From positions 2,046,001 through 2,110,000 of the forward strand of contig CP135593.1 in assembly GCA_032388755.1 (NCBI GenBank): a DNA stretch of 64,000 nucleotides, in the 5' to 3' direction. The stretch is from Neisseria sp. DTU_2020_1000833_1_SI_GRL_NUU_006 (GTDB lineage Bacteria > Pseudomonadota > Gammaproteobacteria > Burkholderiales > Neisseriaceae). This document shows, one piece after another, positions 9,612 to 17,737 of the stretch (position 1 is the stretch's first letter; every line of letters starts with the position of its first letter). Below the pieces are notes generated by a model, which was not told where the DNA came from, searched no databases, and worked only from the letters and a program-made list of their open reading frames with translations. The translations under genes and the position numbers were made by a program.

Positions 9612-10250
9612 TCAAAATTCTTGGAAAACATCCCAATCCGCATAACGCTTGACGGAGGTTTGCGCCACCACCTTGACAGCGTTTTCAGACGACTTGTCGG
9701 AATGTGAAATGGCAGGTATGGGCTTGGCTTTGAAAGACCGGGGCGACTCGGATGCCAAAATCTCAGGATTACCGCTCAAGCGGGCGTAACGCGCTTTGAC
9801 GTTACGGACATAATGTTGAGTTTCCCGATAAGGCGGAATACCACCATATTTCCTAACCGCCCCTTCACCCGCGTTGTATCCGGCAAGCACCAAATCAAGA
9901 TTACAGCCGTGACTGGATTTGTCAGGGAAGTGGTTACATAAAAAACGCAGGTAACGTGTACCTGCGATGATGTTCTGCTCGGGGTCGTACGAATGCTTGG
10001 GATTGACCCCCATCCGTGCTGCCGTTGGTGGAATAACCTGTAACAGACCCCGTGCATTTTTGTTAGACAGTGCATAACGGTTGCCACTACTTTCACGTCC
10101 CATAACCGCCCAAACCAAATTCGTGTCTAGCCTTTGTGCAGCGGAATGTTTTTCAACCAAAGCCTCATATTGCGGGTATGCGGCAGCGGCAAACGCCGAT
10201 GAATGGCAGATAACAAAGAGCGAGGCAGTTAGTCTCATCATTTTTTTCAT
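9612..10250 (-). CDS. VirB1-like soluble lytic transglycosylase (SLT domain)
   Basis: A 212-residue protein with a signal peptide (hydrophobic LTASLFVICHSSAFA, cleavage near residue 22) and one SLT domain. The catalytic glutamate lies in AVMGRESSGN, followed by the NARGLLQVIPPTA and VLAGYNAGEGAV motifs of the goose-lysozyme-like fold. Such enzymes cut peptidoglycan in the periplasm, either for turnover or to let a secretion or phage apparatus through the wall. The C-terminal 55 residues are low-complexity and not part of the domain. The start overlaps a tandem 11-bp repeat and lies 7 bases after the preceding gene, so it is probably co-transcribed and coupled. Confidence 0.85.
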   Translation of the reverse strand: MKKMMRLTASLFVICHSSAFAAAAYPQYEALVEKHSAAQRLDTNLVWAVMGRESSGNRYALSNKNARGLLQVIPPTAARMGVNPKHSYDPEQNIIAGTRYLRFLCNHFPDKSSHGCNLDLVLAGYNAGEGAVRKYGGIPPYRETQHYVRNVKARYARLSGNPEILASESPRSFKAKPIPAISHSDKSSENAVKVVAQTSVKRYADWDVFQEF

Positions 10251-10272
10251 ATTTTTTTCATATTTTTTTCAC
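10240..10272. repeat. Three 11-bp tandem repeats at the transglycosylase start
   Basis: Three copies of ATTTTTTTCAT (the last ends in CAC). They overlap the 92-residue gene's stop and the transglycosylase ATG. Eleven is not a multiple of three, so copy loss would change which ATG is in frame. Confidence 0.75.
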
Positions 10273-10536
10273 ATCCCATTTCTCGGCAGGAGACGCCTGC
10301 CAATCATTTACATAACGGATACGGCCGCCCTCAATTAAGTGATACCGTGTTCCATAAACATACACTTTCAAACGACCGTCAGACATAGTTTTCAACAGAT
10401 TGCAGTACATCAAGTAATCAATCCGAGAACGGCTATTTAATGAATGCGTACATTTAAGAAGATGCGAACCGTTCCAACCTTTGGGCTGTTCATTGTGGAT
10501 TGTTCTGTTCATCCGGAATATCTGATTAAGGGACAT
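10258..10536 (-). CDS. Hypothetical protein, 92 residues
   Basis: An open frame in the same orientation as, and 7 bases upstream of, the transglycosylase gene. The protein is basic and mixed in composition, without signal peptide or membrane segment. The C-terminal half (VYVYGTRYHLIEGGRIRYVN) looks like a compact beta-rich domain. I do not recognise a family. A ribosome-site-like AGGAG lies just before the ATG at 10536, and the stop codon is inside the 11-bp repeats. Confidence 0.55.
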   Translation of the reverse strand: MSLNQIFRMNRTIHNEQPKGWNGSHLLKCTHSLNSRSRIDYLMYCNLLKTMSDGRLKVYVYGTRYHLIEGGRIRYVNDWQASPAEKWDVKKI

Positions 10537-10604
10537 CTTGCACTCCTACTATACAAAAATGCCGCCTTTTAAGGCAGCATTACATAAGTTATTGACAAAT
10601 ATAA

Positions 10605-10826
10605 TTAATTGTTTGTTTTTAAAGAAATGACTTTGTCGTTAATGATCATATTATTCATTACAATGGCTTGGTCCATAAGGTTAATCTGAGCCTTTAACAT
10701 ATGAATTTCCATTCGTTGCTGTAACAACATATTTTCTTGTTTGGAAATAATTTCATGCTGTATGACAATTACAATTGTGTTAGTTATAAAAACTATCAAT
10801 AGGAATAATAATTTGAATATTTTCAT
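10605..10826 (-). CDS. Small membrane-anchored coiled-coil protein, 73 residues
   Basis: One N-terminal membrane helix (roughly residues 4-24, LLFLLIVFITNTIVIVI) followed by a short amphipathic helix rich in Q, M, E and L that could form a coiled coil. AT-rich coding sequence, same strand as the next two genes. No family recognised; the single anchor suggests an inner-membrane accessory protein. Confidence 0.45.
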   Translation of the reverse strand: MKIFKLLFLLIVFITNTIVIVIQHEIISKQENMLLQQRMEIHMLKAQINLMDQAIVMNNMIINDKVISLKTNN

Positions 10827-11135
10827 TAGCTACAATTTTTCCATTTTGAAAACAAAAAACGAAAATCTAGCAAACTGAAAGTTAGATTGCTTGGATTTTC
10901 GTTCTTTAGGGTGTGTCCATTTTGTGACTGAAACACATTGAAATAAATAGTATGTGATGGTATGTGCAGACTTCACTTCTATTTAAAAAAATGGGTTAGT
11001 TTTTATATTTAAGTCTTTTGTCATAAAGGTCGTCTGAAAACTTGAGATTCAGGTTTTCAGACGACCTTTATCATAGAAAAAAGCCCGCAAATCCCTTACA
11101 ATACGCCCCTAAAATTTTGAAAGCACACAAGAATC
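10827..11135. other. Intergenic region with hairpin and DUS terminator before prfB
   Basis: Holds an imperfect inverted repeat near 10858-10902 (ACGAAAATC ... GATTTTCGT), an AT-rich stretch, and the paired DUS terminator at 11025-11069. I see no gene. Confidence 0.6.
11025..11069. terminator. Inverted-DUS terminator
   Basis: AAAGGTCGTCTGAAAAC and its inverse, 11-base loop, T-run on both sides. Bidirectional. Confidence 0.8.
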
Positions 11136-12239
11136 ATGGAAGCCGAAGTAATCAACCAGATCAACAACACCCTGAACGATTTGGAAAAGCGCAGCGAAGA
11201 CATCCGCGTCTATATGGACTATCAGGGCAAGAAAGACCGATTGGAAGAAGTCATCGGCCTTTCCGAAGACCCTGAGCTGTGGAACGACCCGAAACGCGCC
11301 CAAGAAATCGGCAAAGAGCGCAAAATCCTCGAAGGCATCGTGTTGACGCTCGACAACATCGCGATGGGCATCGAAGACAACCGCATGCTGATTGAAATGG
11401 CCGTCGAAGAAAACGACGAAGAAGGTTTCGCCGCCGTACAGGAAGACGTGGCGGGACTGGAAAAGCAGATGGCGGATTTGGAGTTCAAACGGATGTTCAA
11501 CCAGCCCGCCGACCCGAACAACTGCTTTATCGACATCACCGCAGGCGCGGGCGGTACGGAAGCGGAAGACTGGGCCGGTATGCTGTTCCGCATGTACAGC
11601 CGCTACGCCGAGCGCAAAGGCTTCAAAATCGAAATCCTCGAAGAAGACGACGGCGAAATCGCGGGCATCAACCGCGCCACCATCCGCGTGGAAGGCGAAT
11701 ACGCCTACGGCTTGCTGCGCACCGAAACCGGCGTTCACCGCTTGGTTCGTTACTCGCCGTTTGACTCGAACAACAAACGCCATACGTCGTTCTCATCCGT
11801 GTTCGTGTACCCCGAAATCGACGATTCTATCGAAATCGAAATCAACCCCGCCGATTTGCGCATCGACACCTATCGCGCATCGGGCGCGGGCGGCCAGCAC
11901 ATCAACAAAACCGACTCCGCCGTGCGTATTACACACGAGCCGACAGGGATTGTGGTGCAGTGTCAAAACGACCGTTCGCAACACGCCAACAAAGCCGCCG
12001 CGATGGAAATGTTGAAATCCAAACTGTATGAATTGGAAATGCGCAAGCGCAACGAAGAGAAACAGGCGTTGGAAGAAGGCAAGTCCGATGTGGGTTGGGG
12101 CAGCCAAATCCGCTCATACGTCTTGGACTCCTCGCGCATCAAAGACTTGCGTACAGGCTACGAAGTCGGCAACACCAAAGCCGTATTGGACGGCGATTTG
12201 GACGGCTTCATCGAAGCCAGCCTGAAACAAGGCGTGTAA
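11136..12239 (+). CDS. prfB: Peptide chain release factor 2
   Basis: A 367-residue RF2 that recognises UGA and UAA and triggers peptide release on the ribosome. The stop-codon recognition tripeptide SPF is at residues 207-209 and the peptidyl-transferase GGQ at 252-254 (GAGGQHINKT). The gene is a single uninterrupted frame from MEAEVINQINNTLNDL, so it lacks the in-frame UGA and programmed +1 frameshift found in many bacterial prfB genes; RF2 level is therefore not autoregulated that way here. Paired DUS terminators isolate it on both sides. Confidence 0.97.
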   Translation: MEAEVINQINNTLNDLEKRSEDIRVYMDYQGKKDRLEEVIGLSEDPELWNDPKRAQEIGKERKILEGIVLTLDNIAMGIEDNRMLIEMAVEENDEEGFAAVQEDVAGLEKQMADLEFKRMFNQPADPNNCFIDITAGAGGTEAEDWAGMLFRMYSRYAERKGFKIEILEEDDGEIAGINRATIRVEGEYAYGLLRTETGVHRLVRYSPFDSNNKRHTSFSSVFVYPEIDDSIEIEINPADLRIDTYRASGAGGQHINKTDSAVRITHEPTGIVVQCQNDRSQHANKAAAMEMLKSKLYELEMRKRNEEKQALEEGKSDVGWGSQIRSYVLDSSRIKDLRTGYEVGNTKAVLDGDLDGFIEASLKQGV

Positions 12240-12252
12240 AACTCAAAATGTG

Positions 12253-12302
12253 AAAAGGTCGTCTGAAAACCAAGATTCATGGTTTTCAGACGACCTTTTT
12301 GT
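12253..12302. terminator. Inverted-DUS terminator after prfB
   Basis: AAAAGGTCGTCTGAAAACC and its inverse around a 9-base loop, ending in T5. Confidence 0.85.
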
Positions 12303-12405
12303 TTCCTACCCGTCAAATTATCCCTGACACAAAGTCATGGCAGGCTTTTAGCAAAGCCCGCACTGAATATTCAGATGATTTCCAACCGACATCAATTTAA
12401 TCATC

Positions 12406-12449
12406 AGGTCGTCTGAAAACCAGAGATTTTGGTTTTCAGACGACCTTTT
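12406..12449. terminator. Second inverted-DUS terminator, between prfB and degV
   Basis: AGGTCGTCTGAAAACC and its inverse; it probably serves the minus-strand degV gene. Confidence 0.75.
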
Positions 12450-12510
12450 GCCGTCAATTCAAATGAGCAATACCCATAGCCTTTAATGGTATGGCTTTGC
12501 TTTGAAATTT

Positions 12511-13401
12511 TCAGGCAGGGGCGGCAATGCGTTCCACCATACCCACGCCGACCCCGCAGATGCCGACGTGCGCAGCGACAACGGGTGATACTGGTACGCC
12601 CTGCCCGAGCCGCCTTCCGGTTTTTTCAAAAAAACGTTCGGCAAAAAGCCGGTAGCGTTCTTCGTCGCCGCTGTATAGGCCGCCGAGGATAAATTGGTCT
12701 TTCGGCTTGTCGTTCATCAGGCTGACGGTATTGGCAATAATGGAATCAAACATTTTGACATCGTCGGTAACGGTTTCTAAGCGTTCCAAATTGTCTTGCG
12801 AAAAGTGCAGGACGTTACGCAATCCGAGCCAATCGCCGAAAGACGCGCCGACGCGGGAAAGCGTGCCGCCCAAAGAAAGGGACTTGAGCGAAGAAAGTCC
12901 GAATACGATGTGGCAATAAGGCTTGAGGCTTTCCAAGTGTGAGACGACCGTTTTGGGAGGCAGGCCTGCCCGAAGCAGCCGTTCCGCCTCCATGGCGAAA
13001 AAGCCTTCCGGCATACAGCAGGTACCTGTGTCGATAACATGGATTTTCAATTGTGGAAACTGCGCCGCCATTTTGCGGATAACATCCGCCGAGTCGCTCA
13101 ATTTGTGACTCAACGTCGTAACGATGACTTCGTGATAGCCCTGCTCCACCAGATAATTGAATGTTTTGAACAATTCGTCTTCGCAAGGCGGCAGCGTGCT
13201 GATCGGGTCATCCAGATGATTGGTGCGCCATTCGCAATATTCTTTGTTGTTCACATCTGAACCGTCTGCATGCCATTGATGATTAAACGAAATGTTTAAA
13301 TGCAGAATATGTATGGTGCTGTCGCGTCCGGCCATACTGTCAACTGAACCGCTGGATGTCGATAAAACCGCACAGCGGTACAATGCATAAGAACCCGGCA
13401 T
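12511..13401 (-). CDS. DegV-family fatty-acid-binding protein
   Basis: A 296-residue protein of the DegV family. DegV proteins bind a long-chain fatty acid between two domains; FakB members present it to the kinase FakA. Seen here: the early STSSGSVDS lipid-binding loop (about residues 15-23), a DELFKTFNYLVEQGYHEVIV helix-strand unit, and the late GVPVSPVVAAHVGICGVGVG block matching the conserved terminal H-x-GPG-like motif. The expected FakA partner is not in this window. Monocistronic by its flanking sequences. Confidence 0.85.
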   Translation of the reverse strand: MPGSYALYRCAVLSTSSGSVDSMAGRDSTIHILHLNISFNHQWHADGSDVNNKEYCEWRTNHLDDPISTLPPCEDELFKTFNYLVEQGYHEVIVTTLSHKLSDSADVIRKMAAQFPQLKIHVIDTGTCCMPEGFFAMEAERLLRAGLPPKTVVSHLESLKPYCHIVFGLSSLKSLSLGGTLSRVGASFGDWLGLRNVLHFSQDNLERLETVTDDVKMFDSIIANTVSLMNDKPKDQFILGGLYSGDEERYRLFAERFFEKTGRRLGQGVPVSPVVAAHVGICGVGVGMVERIAAPA

Positions 13402-13611
13402 ACTTTCTCCCTCGAATATCCGACAATGAAAATCTATCCCTTAATATGATTTAACCGTTAAGACAAACGGTATGTTTAAATGATAAACGGTATGTTTATT
13501 ATTGTCTATATGATTATTACCTCAAGTCATATTTTAGGATGCCAGGAAGAAAACCGCTCCATACGCCATATCGTTTACAATACTGGCTTTCAGCCTCAAA
13601 CAAGGATGCTC

Positions 13612-14097
13612 ATGCAAAAAATCACTCTGATTGCCGCTTATGCCGCCCACCGTTGTATCGGCATCAACAATACCATGCCTTGGCATCTGCCCGAAGACTT
13701 TGCCTTCTTCAAAACCTATACCACGGGCAAACCGGTCGTCATGGGGCGTAAAACATGGGAATCCCTGCCTAAGAAACCCTTACCCGGCCGCCGCAATATC
13801 GTTATTACCCATCAGTCGGATTATCTTGCCGAAGGGGCGGAAACCGTTTCCGAGCTGGAAGAAGCATTGGCATTGTGTGCGGATGCCGAAGAAATCATTA
13901 TCATGGGCGGCGCACAGATTTACGCCCAAGCCCTGCCGTATGCGACCGATTTGCGCCTGACCGAGGTGTCGCTCGATGTATCCGGAGACGCTTTTTTCCC
14001 TGAATTTTCATCGGATGAATGGAAAGAGCAGTTGCGTGAAACACACATAAGCGCGAAAGGTATCGGATACGCCTTTGTCCACTATGTCCGCCGTTGA
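13612..14097 (+). CDS. folA: Dihydrofolate reductase
   Basis: A 161-residue DHFR that reduces dihydrofolate with NADPH. The N-terminal block CIGINNTMPWHLPEDFAFFK includes the substrate and cofactor contact residues. VVMGRKTWESLP and IIIMGGAQIYAQAL are the two NADPH-binding glycine motifs. I placed the start at 13612 because AAGGA lies 7 bases upstream and the protein then begins MQKITLIAAYAA as in other DHFRs. A longer frame from 13480 has no homologous residues. Confidence 0.96.
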   Translation: MQKITLIAAYAAHRCIGINNTMPWHLPEDFAFFKTYTTGKPVVMGRKTWESLPKKPLPGRRNIVITHQSDYLAEGAETVSELEEALALCADAEEIIIMGGAQIYAQALPYATDLRLTEVSLDVSGDAFFPEFSSDEWKEQLRETHISAKGIGYAFVHYVRR

Positions 14098-14126
14098 CCA
14101 AGCATTTCTTTGAATCCGTATATTAA

Positions 14127-14172
14127 AAAAGGTCGTCTGAAAACCTAGATATCGGTTTTCAGACGACCTTTT
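14127..14172. terminator. Inverted-DUS terminator between convergent folA and fadL
   Basis: AAAAAAGGTCGTCTGAAAACC with its inverse; T-runs on both strands suit the convergent genes. Confidence 0.8.
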
Positions 14173-14191
14173 GATGTCGGCGCCAAACGGC

Positions 14192-15604
14192 TTACTTGAA
14201 TTTGTAAGTGTATTGCAGGCCGATGATGTCGGCGTGGTTTTTGAAGTGCGCGCTGGATGCGCCTTTGCTGTCCACATCGCTGCCGGTGGCGCGGGCGGTG
14301 TGGTAGCGGGTGTCGTTGATGTGGATGTGGCTGTAAGCGGCATCGAGGACGTGGTTTTTGCCGATATGGTATTTCGCGCCGAGCGAGAACCAGATGCGGT
14401 TGCCGTCGGGCAGGCTGTTCATGCGGTAGCCGGCGTTTTTGACGGGCGAGCGGTCAAAGGCGATGCCTGCGCGCAGTTGCAGCGGGTCGGTCACTTGGTA
14501 AGAACCGCCGAGCGCGACTTTGTAAGTGTTGCGCCAGTTGGGGGTGATGACGGTGCGGTCGGATTTGCCGTTGACGACGTTTTTGGTGTTTTCAAAAACC
14601 AGTTCCGCTTTGTTGAAGCGGCTGTGGCGCGTCCAAGTTACATCGCTGAACAGGTTGAATTTGTCGGTGGCTTTGTACATGCCGTGAACGGACAAGGATT
14701 CGGGCGTTACGATTTTGACGCTTGCTTTTTCACGCGGAACGTAACCGCGGGCGGCAAGCGCGCCCAAATCCCAAGCGCGACGGGCGTATGCGCCGTCGGC
14801 TTCCCATTCTGCCGAGCCTTTGAGGGTGTGTGATACTTTGGAGCGGTAGTTCACGCCGACCCGTGCGCGGTCATTGATGTCCCACATCCAGGCAAGTTGA
14901 TAGCCGAAGCCCCAGTCGTGGCCTTTAACTTCGGCGTGTCCGTCAGATTTGCCTTGCGCACTGACGGAGACAGGGCGGCCGGCGGCGCGTGAAGCAAGGC
15001 CGCTGGCGAGTTGGCTAATAGCGCCGGAGGCATCCCAGTCGGAATATTTGCGCAATTCGGCTTTGGAATATTGGGCGATCAGGCCGGCACCGAAAGCATG
15101 ATTTTCATTGGCTTTCCAAGCGACGACCGGCTCGATGTCGATGCTGGTAAGGCCGAGTTTGTTGATGTTGTGGCGCAGCACGGAATCTTTTTCGTATTCG
15201 GTGACAGAGCCGAAAGGGACGTAAACGCCCAAGCCCAAAGTTACGTCGTCATTGACTTTGTATGCGCCGTAGAGGTGCGGAACGACGGTGGTTTTGGTGA
15301 TTTTGCCGCTTTTCGAGCCGGAAACATCGCCGCCTTGATAGTATTGTGCGGAATCGGCTTCGTAGTGGATGCTGGGGAGGACGATGTTGGCGTTGACGGA
15401 AACTTGGCTGCTGTCGAGTTTGGACAGACCGGCGGGGTTGTAGAAGATGGTCGATGCGTCGGCGGCTTCCGCGCCGGAAGAGTTGGCAGTGCCTTGCGCG
15501 TTGACCGACTGCGTACCGAAATGGTAGCCCGAAGCGTGGACTGCGCCGGAAAAGAAGACTGCGCTGAGTAAGATTACGGTTTGTTTAATAGGTGAGTTCG
15601 TCAT
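14192..15604 (-). CDS. FadL/OmpP1-family outer-membrane protein
   Basis: A 470-residue outer-membrane beta-barrel of the FadL (toluene/long-chain fatty acid) family. After a signal peptide ending AVHASG comes the conserved SGYHFGTQSVNAQGTANSSG hatch start and AASTIFYNPAGL-like block (DASTIFYNPAGLSKL). The C-terminus ends in the aromatic strand QYTYKFK expected for Bam-mediated insertion. I chose the ATG at 15604: the upstream 15 codons of the longer frame are translated DUS sequence (MFQTT). Substrate is inferred from family; meningococcal OmpP1 is the nearest relative I know. Confidence 0.9.
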   Translation of the reverse strand: MTNSPIKQTVILLSAVFFSGAVHASGYHFGTQSVNAQGTANSSGAEAADASTIFYNPAGLSKLDSSQVSVNANIVLPSIHYEADSAQYYQGGDVSGSKSGKITKTTVVPHLYGAYKVNDDVTLGLGVYVPFGSVTEYEKDSVLRHNINKLGLTSIDIEPVVAWKANENHAFGAGLIAQYSKAELRKYSDWDASGAISQLASGLASRAAGRPVSVSAQGKSDGHAEVKGHDWGFGYQLAWMWDINDRARVGVNYRSKVSHTLKGSAEWEADGAYARRAWDLGALAARGYVPREKASVKIVTPESLSVHGMYKATDKFNLFSDVTWTRHSRFNKAELVFENTKNVVNGKSDRTVITPNWRNTYKVALGGSYQVTDPLQLRAGIAFDRSPVKNAGYRMNSLPDGNRIWFSLGAKYHIGKNHVLDAAYSHIHINDTRYHTARATGSDVDSKGASSAHFKNHADIIGLQYTYKFK

Positions 15605-15823
15605 TTTCTTATACCTGCGTGCAAATAATAAAGAGGTCGTCTGAAACAAACGCCTCTATCCGATTAGTATAGGTGCTCGATTCTATACCACCTTACCGTT
15701 TTTGCCTAATCTTTTCGATTCTTTGCACGGTTTTAATCCTATTCGATTGTTGCAGGGAAGTCATTTCTCTTTCATGCCTTTGAATTATCGTTTGTTGTGA
15801 AACCGACAACACTTCCCAAATGT

Positions 15824-15871
15824 AAAAAGGTCGTCTGAAAACCTGATTTTCAAGTTTTCAGACGACCTTTT
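15824..15871. terminator. Inverted-DUS terminator after pyrI
   Basis: AAAAAGGTCGTCTGAAAAC with its inverse ending in T4, placed 30 bases beyond the pyrI stop on the minus strand. Confidence 0.8.
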
Positions 15872-15901
15872 GCATTCATGCCGGTCCGGCCTTAGTTAAA
15901 A

Positions 15902-16360
15902 CTAAGCCTCCGCTACGGAATCGCGGCTGAAGGTTTTTTCGCAGTAGTGGCATTTGAGCTTGGTCTGCCCGCTTTGTTTGCGGACGTAGAAGCGGCTTTT
16001 CACCGGCTCGCCGTGGCTGGCACAGTTGGTGTTCGGGCAGCGGAACACTTCGGCGATTTCGTCGGGCAGGGTGAGCCGGCGTTTGTTGATGACTTTGAAG
16101 TGGTCGATGGTGTTGACGACGGCTTCGGGGGCGAAGAGGGCGAGGCGGTTGGCGGCGTTGTCGTCCAGCCAGACGCCGGTGATTTTGATGATGTCTTTGC
16201 TGCCTTGGGTTTTGCTGGGCAGGTTGAAGCCGACGGTGACGGCGCTGCCGTAGTGCAGCAGTTTGAATTGGCGCAGGATAATCAGGCCTTTGCCGGCGGG
16301 GATGTGGTCGATGACGGTGCCTTTTTCGATGGCTTCGACGCTGAGTTTGGGGGTTTCCAT
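15902..16360 (-). CDS. pyrI: Aspartate carbamoyltransferase regulatory chain
   Basis: A 152-residue regulatory subunit. The N-terminal allosteric nucleotide-binding domain is followed by the C-terminal zinc domain with four cysteines (FRCPNTNC ... KLKCHYCEKTF) that binds the catalytic trimers. Its presence indicates an enterobacterial-type dodecameric ATCase under CTP/ATP control. It follows pyrB by 9 bases, so the two subunits are made from one message. Confidence 0.95.
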   Translation of the reverse strand: METPKLSVEAIEKGTVIDHIPAGKGLIILRQFKLLHYGSAVTVGFNLPSKTQGSKDIIKITGVWLDDNAANRLALFAPEAVVNTIDHFKVINKRRLTLPDEIAEVFRCPNTNCASHGEPVKSRFYVRKQSGQTKLKCHYCEKTFSRDSVAEA

Positions 16361-16369
16361 ATTTGCTCC

Positions 16370-17290
16370 TTATACTTCTTCGTTCAACACCAGCGATAAA
16401 ATCGCCATGCGGGCGTAAACGCCGTTGGTCGCCTGCTCGAAATAGTAGGCGTGCGGCGTGGCATCGACGTCGGGGTGGATTTCGTCAACGCGCGGCAGGG
16501 GGTGCAACACGCGCAGGTTGGGGCGGGCGTTGGCAAGCATGGCGGCGTTGAGGTTGAATTTACCTTGGATTTTGGCGAACTCTTGTTCGTCGAAGCGTTC
16601 GCGCTGGACGCGGGTCATGTATAGGATGTCCGCCCATTCGACGGCGGCTTCGAGGTCGGGCAGGATTTGGTAACGGCAGCCTGCGGCTTCGAGTTCTTCG
16701 GTGATGTATTCAGGCATGGCAAGGCTGGGCGGGGAGACGAAAGCGAATTCGCAGTCCCAGCGTTTGAGGGCTTGGCAGAGGGAGTGGACGGTGCGGCCGT
16801 ATTTGAGGTCGCCCGCCATGGCGATTTTGAGCTTGTTCAGACGACCTTGGGTTTCGTAGATGGTCACGAGGTCGAGCAGGGTTTGGCTGGGGTGTTGGTT
16901 GGTGCCGTCGCCGGCGTTGATGACGGGGACTTTGGAAAACTCGGTGGACACGCGCGCGGCGCCGTCTTTGGGGTGGCGTTGGATGATGGCGTCGGTGTAG
17001 CTGGAGATGATGCGGGCGGTGTCGGCGAGGGTTTCGCCTTTTTTCGCGCTGGTGTTCGCGCCGTCGGAAAAGCCGATGACTTTGCCGCCCAAGCGTTGTA
17101 CGGCGGTTTCAAACGACAGGCGCGTGCGGGTGGAAGGTTCGAAAAAACATGAGCCGATGAGTTTGCCTTCGAGCAGGTCGTCGCGCGGGTCGGCTTTGAG
17201 CTTGAGGGCGGTTTGCAGGAGCAGCTCGAGCTGTTCGGTCGTCAGGTCGGAAATAGAAATGACGTGTTGTCGGTAAAGCGGGTTGGGCAT
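16370..17290 (-). CDS. pyrB: Aspartate carbamoyltransferase catalytic chain
   Basis: A 306-residue catalytic subunit of the first committed step of pyrimidine synthesis (carbamoyl phosphate plus aspartate to carbamoyl aspartate). Carbamoyl-phosphate loop FFEPSTRTRLSFE, the GDGTNQHPSQTLLDL block and the aspartate-binding HPLPRVDEIHPD are all present. I set the start at 17290: GAAAGGAAG lies just upstream and the protein begins MPNPLYRQHVISI. The 26 extra codons of the longer frame run through a terminator hairpin. See the attenuator and leader entries for likely UTP control. Confidence 0.96.
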   Translation of the reverse strand: MPNPLYRQHVISISDLTTEQLELLLQTALKLKADPRDDLLEGKLIGSCFFEPSTRTRLSFETAVQRLGGKVIGFSDGANTSAKKGETLADTARIISSYTDAIIQRHPKDGAARVSTEFSKVPVINAGDGTNQHPSQTLLDLVTIYETQGRLNKLKIAMAGDLKYGRTVHSLCQALKRWDCEFAFVSPPSLAMPEYITEELEAAGCRYQILPDLEAAVEWADILYMTRVQRERFDEQEFAKIQGKFNLNAAMLANARPNLRVLHPLPRVDEIHPDVDATPHAYYFEQATNGVYARMAILSLVLNEEV

Positions 17291-17314
17291 TCGGCTTCCT
17301 TTCTTCAATTCGGC

Positions 17315-17340
17315 AAAAACCCCGCAAAAGCGGGGTTTTA
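17315..17340 (-). terminator. Attenuator-like terminator 25 bases before pyrB
   Basis: On the minus strand AAAACCCCGC, TTTT, GCGGGG followed by T5, a textbook intrinsic terminator inside the pyrB leader. It ends about 24 bases before the pyrB ATG, a layout like the E. coli pyrBI attenuator. Confidence 0.75.
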
Positions 17341-17409
17341 CGAAACAACGACGAACGCGCCGCGGCATGCGGTACGGGCAAAACGGGCGGGGCGGGTGTT
17401 GAGGCGCAT
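17338..17409 (-). CDS. Candidate pyrBI leader peptide, 23 residues
   Basis: A short frame MRLNTRPARFARTACRGAFV plus VVS, whose TAA stop abuts the first base pairs of the attenuator. A ribosome translating to this stop would cover the hairpin, as in E. coli pyrL. The sequence just before the hairpin (GTCGTTGTTTCG) is U-rich in RNA, where polymerase could pause at low UTP. An extended -10 (TGCGATAAT) lies at 17441-17449. Weak point: no clear ribosome site before the ATG, which follows a DUS directly. Confidence 0.4.
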   Translation of the reverse strand: MRLNTRPARFARTACRGAFVVVS

Positions 17410-17486
17410 GGGTCGTCTGAAATCGGTTTGAGGTGGCGGTATTATCGCATATTTGACGGGGCTAGGCTGCGGATTTTCGCGCAAAG

Positions 17487-17530
17487 GGGTCGTCTGAAAA
17501 TGGCGACAGTTTGCGCTTTCAGACGACCCC
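17487..17530. terminator. Inverted-DUS hairpin between pyrB promoter and yccS
   Basis: GGGGTCGTCTGAAA and its inverse. No strong T-run, so it may serve mainly as an uptake sequence. Confidence 0.5.
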
Positions 17531-17594
17531 ATAGCCCCCGTCCCGCTCCAAAATCCTGTTAGAATACCGTTTCATTTCATTCATAATATAGTGA

Positions 17595-17701
17595 TATAGT
17601 GGATTAAATTTAAATCAGGACAAGGCGACGAAGCCGCAGACAGTACAGATAGTACGGCAAGGCGAGGCAACGCCGTACTGGTTTAAAGTTAAGCCACTAT
17701 A
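17595..17701. repeat. Correia repeat enclosed element, 107-bp short form
   Basis: Begins TATAGTGGATTAAATTTAAA and ends in the inverse GCCACTATA; internal AAGGCGACGAAGCCGCAGAC and GAGGCAACGCCGTAC blocks are Correia signatures. It ends 36 bases before the YccS-type gene and could supply promoter elements. Confidence 0.9.
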
Positions 17702-17737
17702 ATCAAACCATTCCCATTTAAAGCCGCGCCCAATACG

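Noticed and set aside
11136..11240. Programmed frameshift in prfB
   Set aside because: The frame is continuous from the ATG; there is no in-frame TGA or CTTTGA-like slippery site in the first 40 codons.
14171..14833. Plus-strand ORF across the FadL gene, and similar long antisense ORFs over pyrB, yccS, ftsY and msrAB
   Set aside because: All are shadows of GC-rich genes with clear family membership on the other strand.
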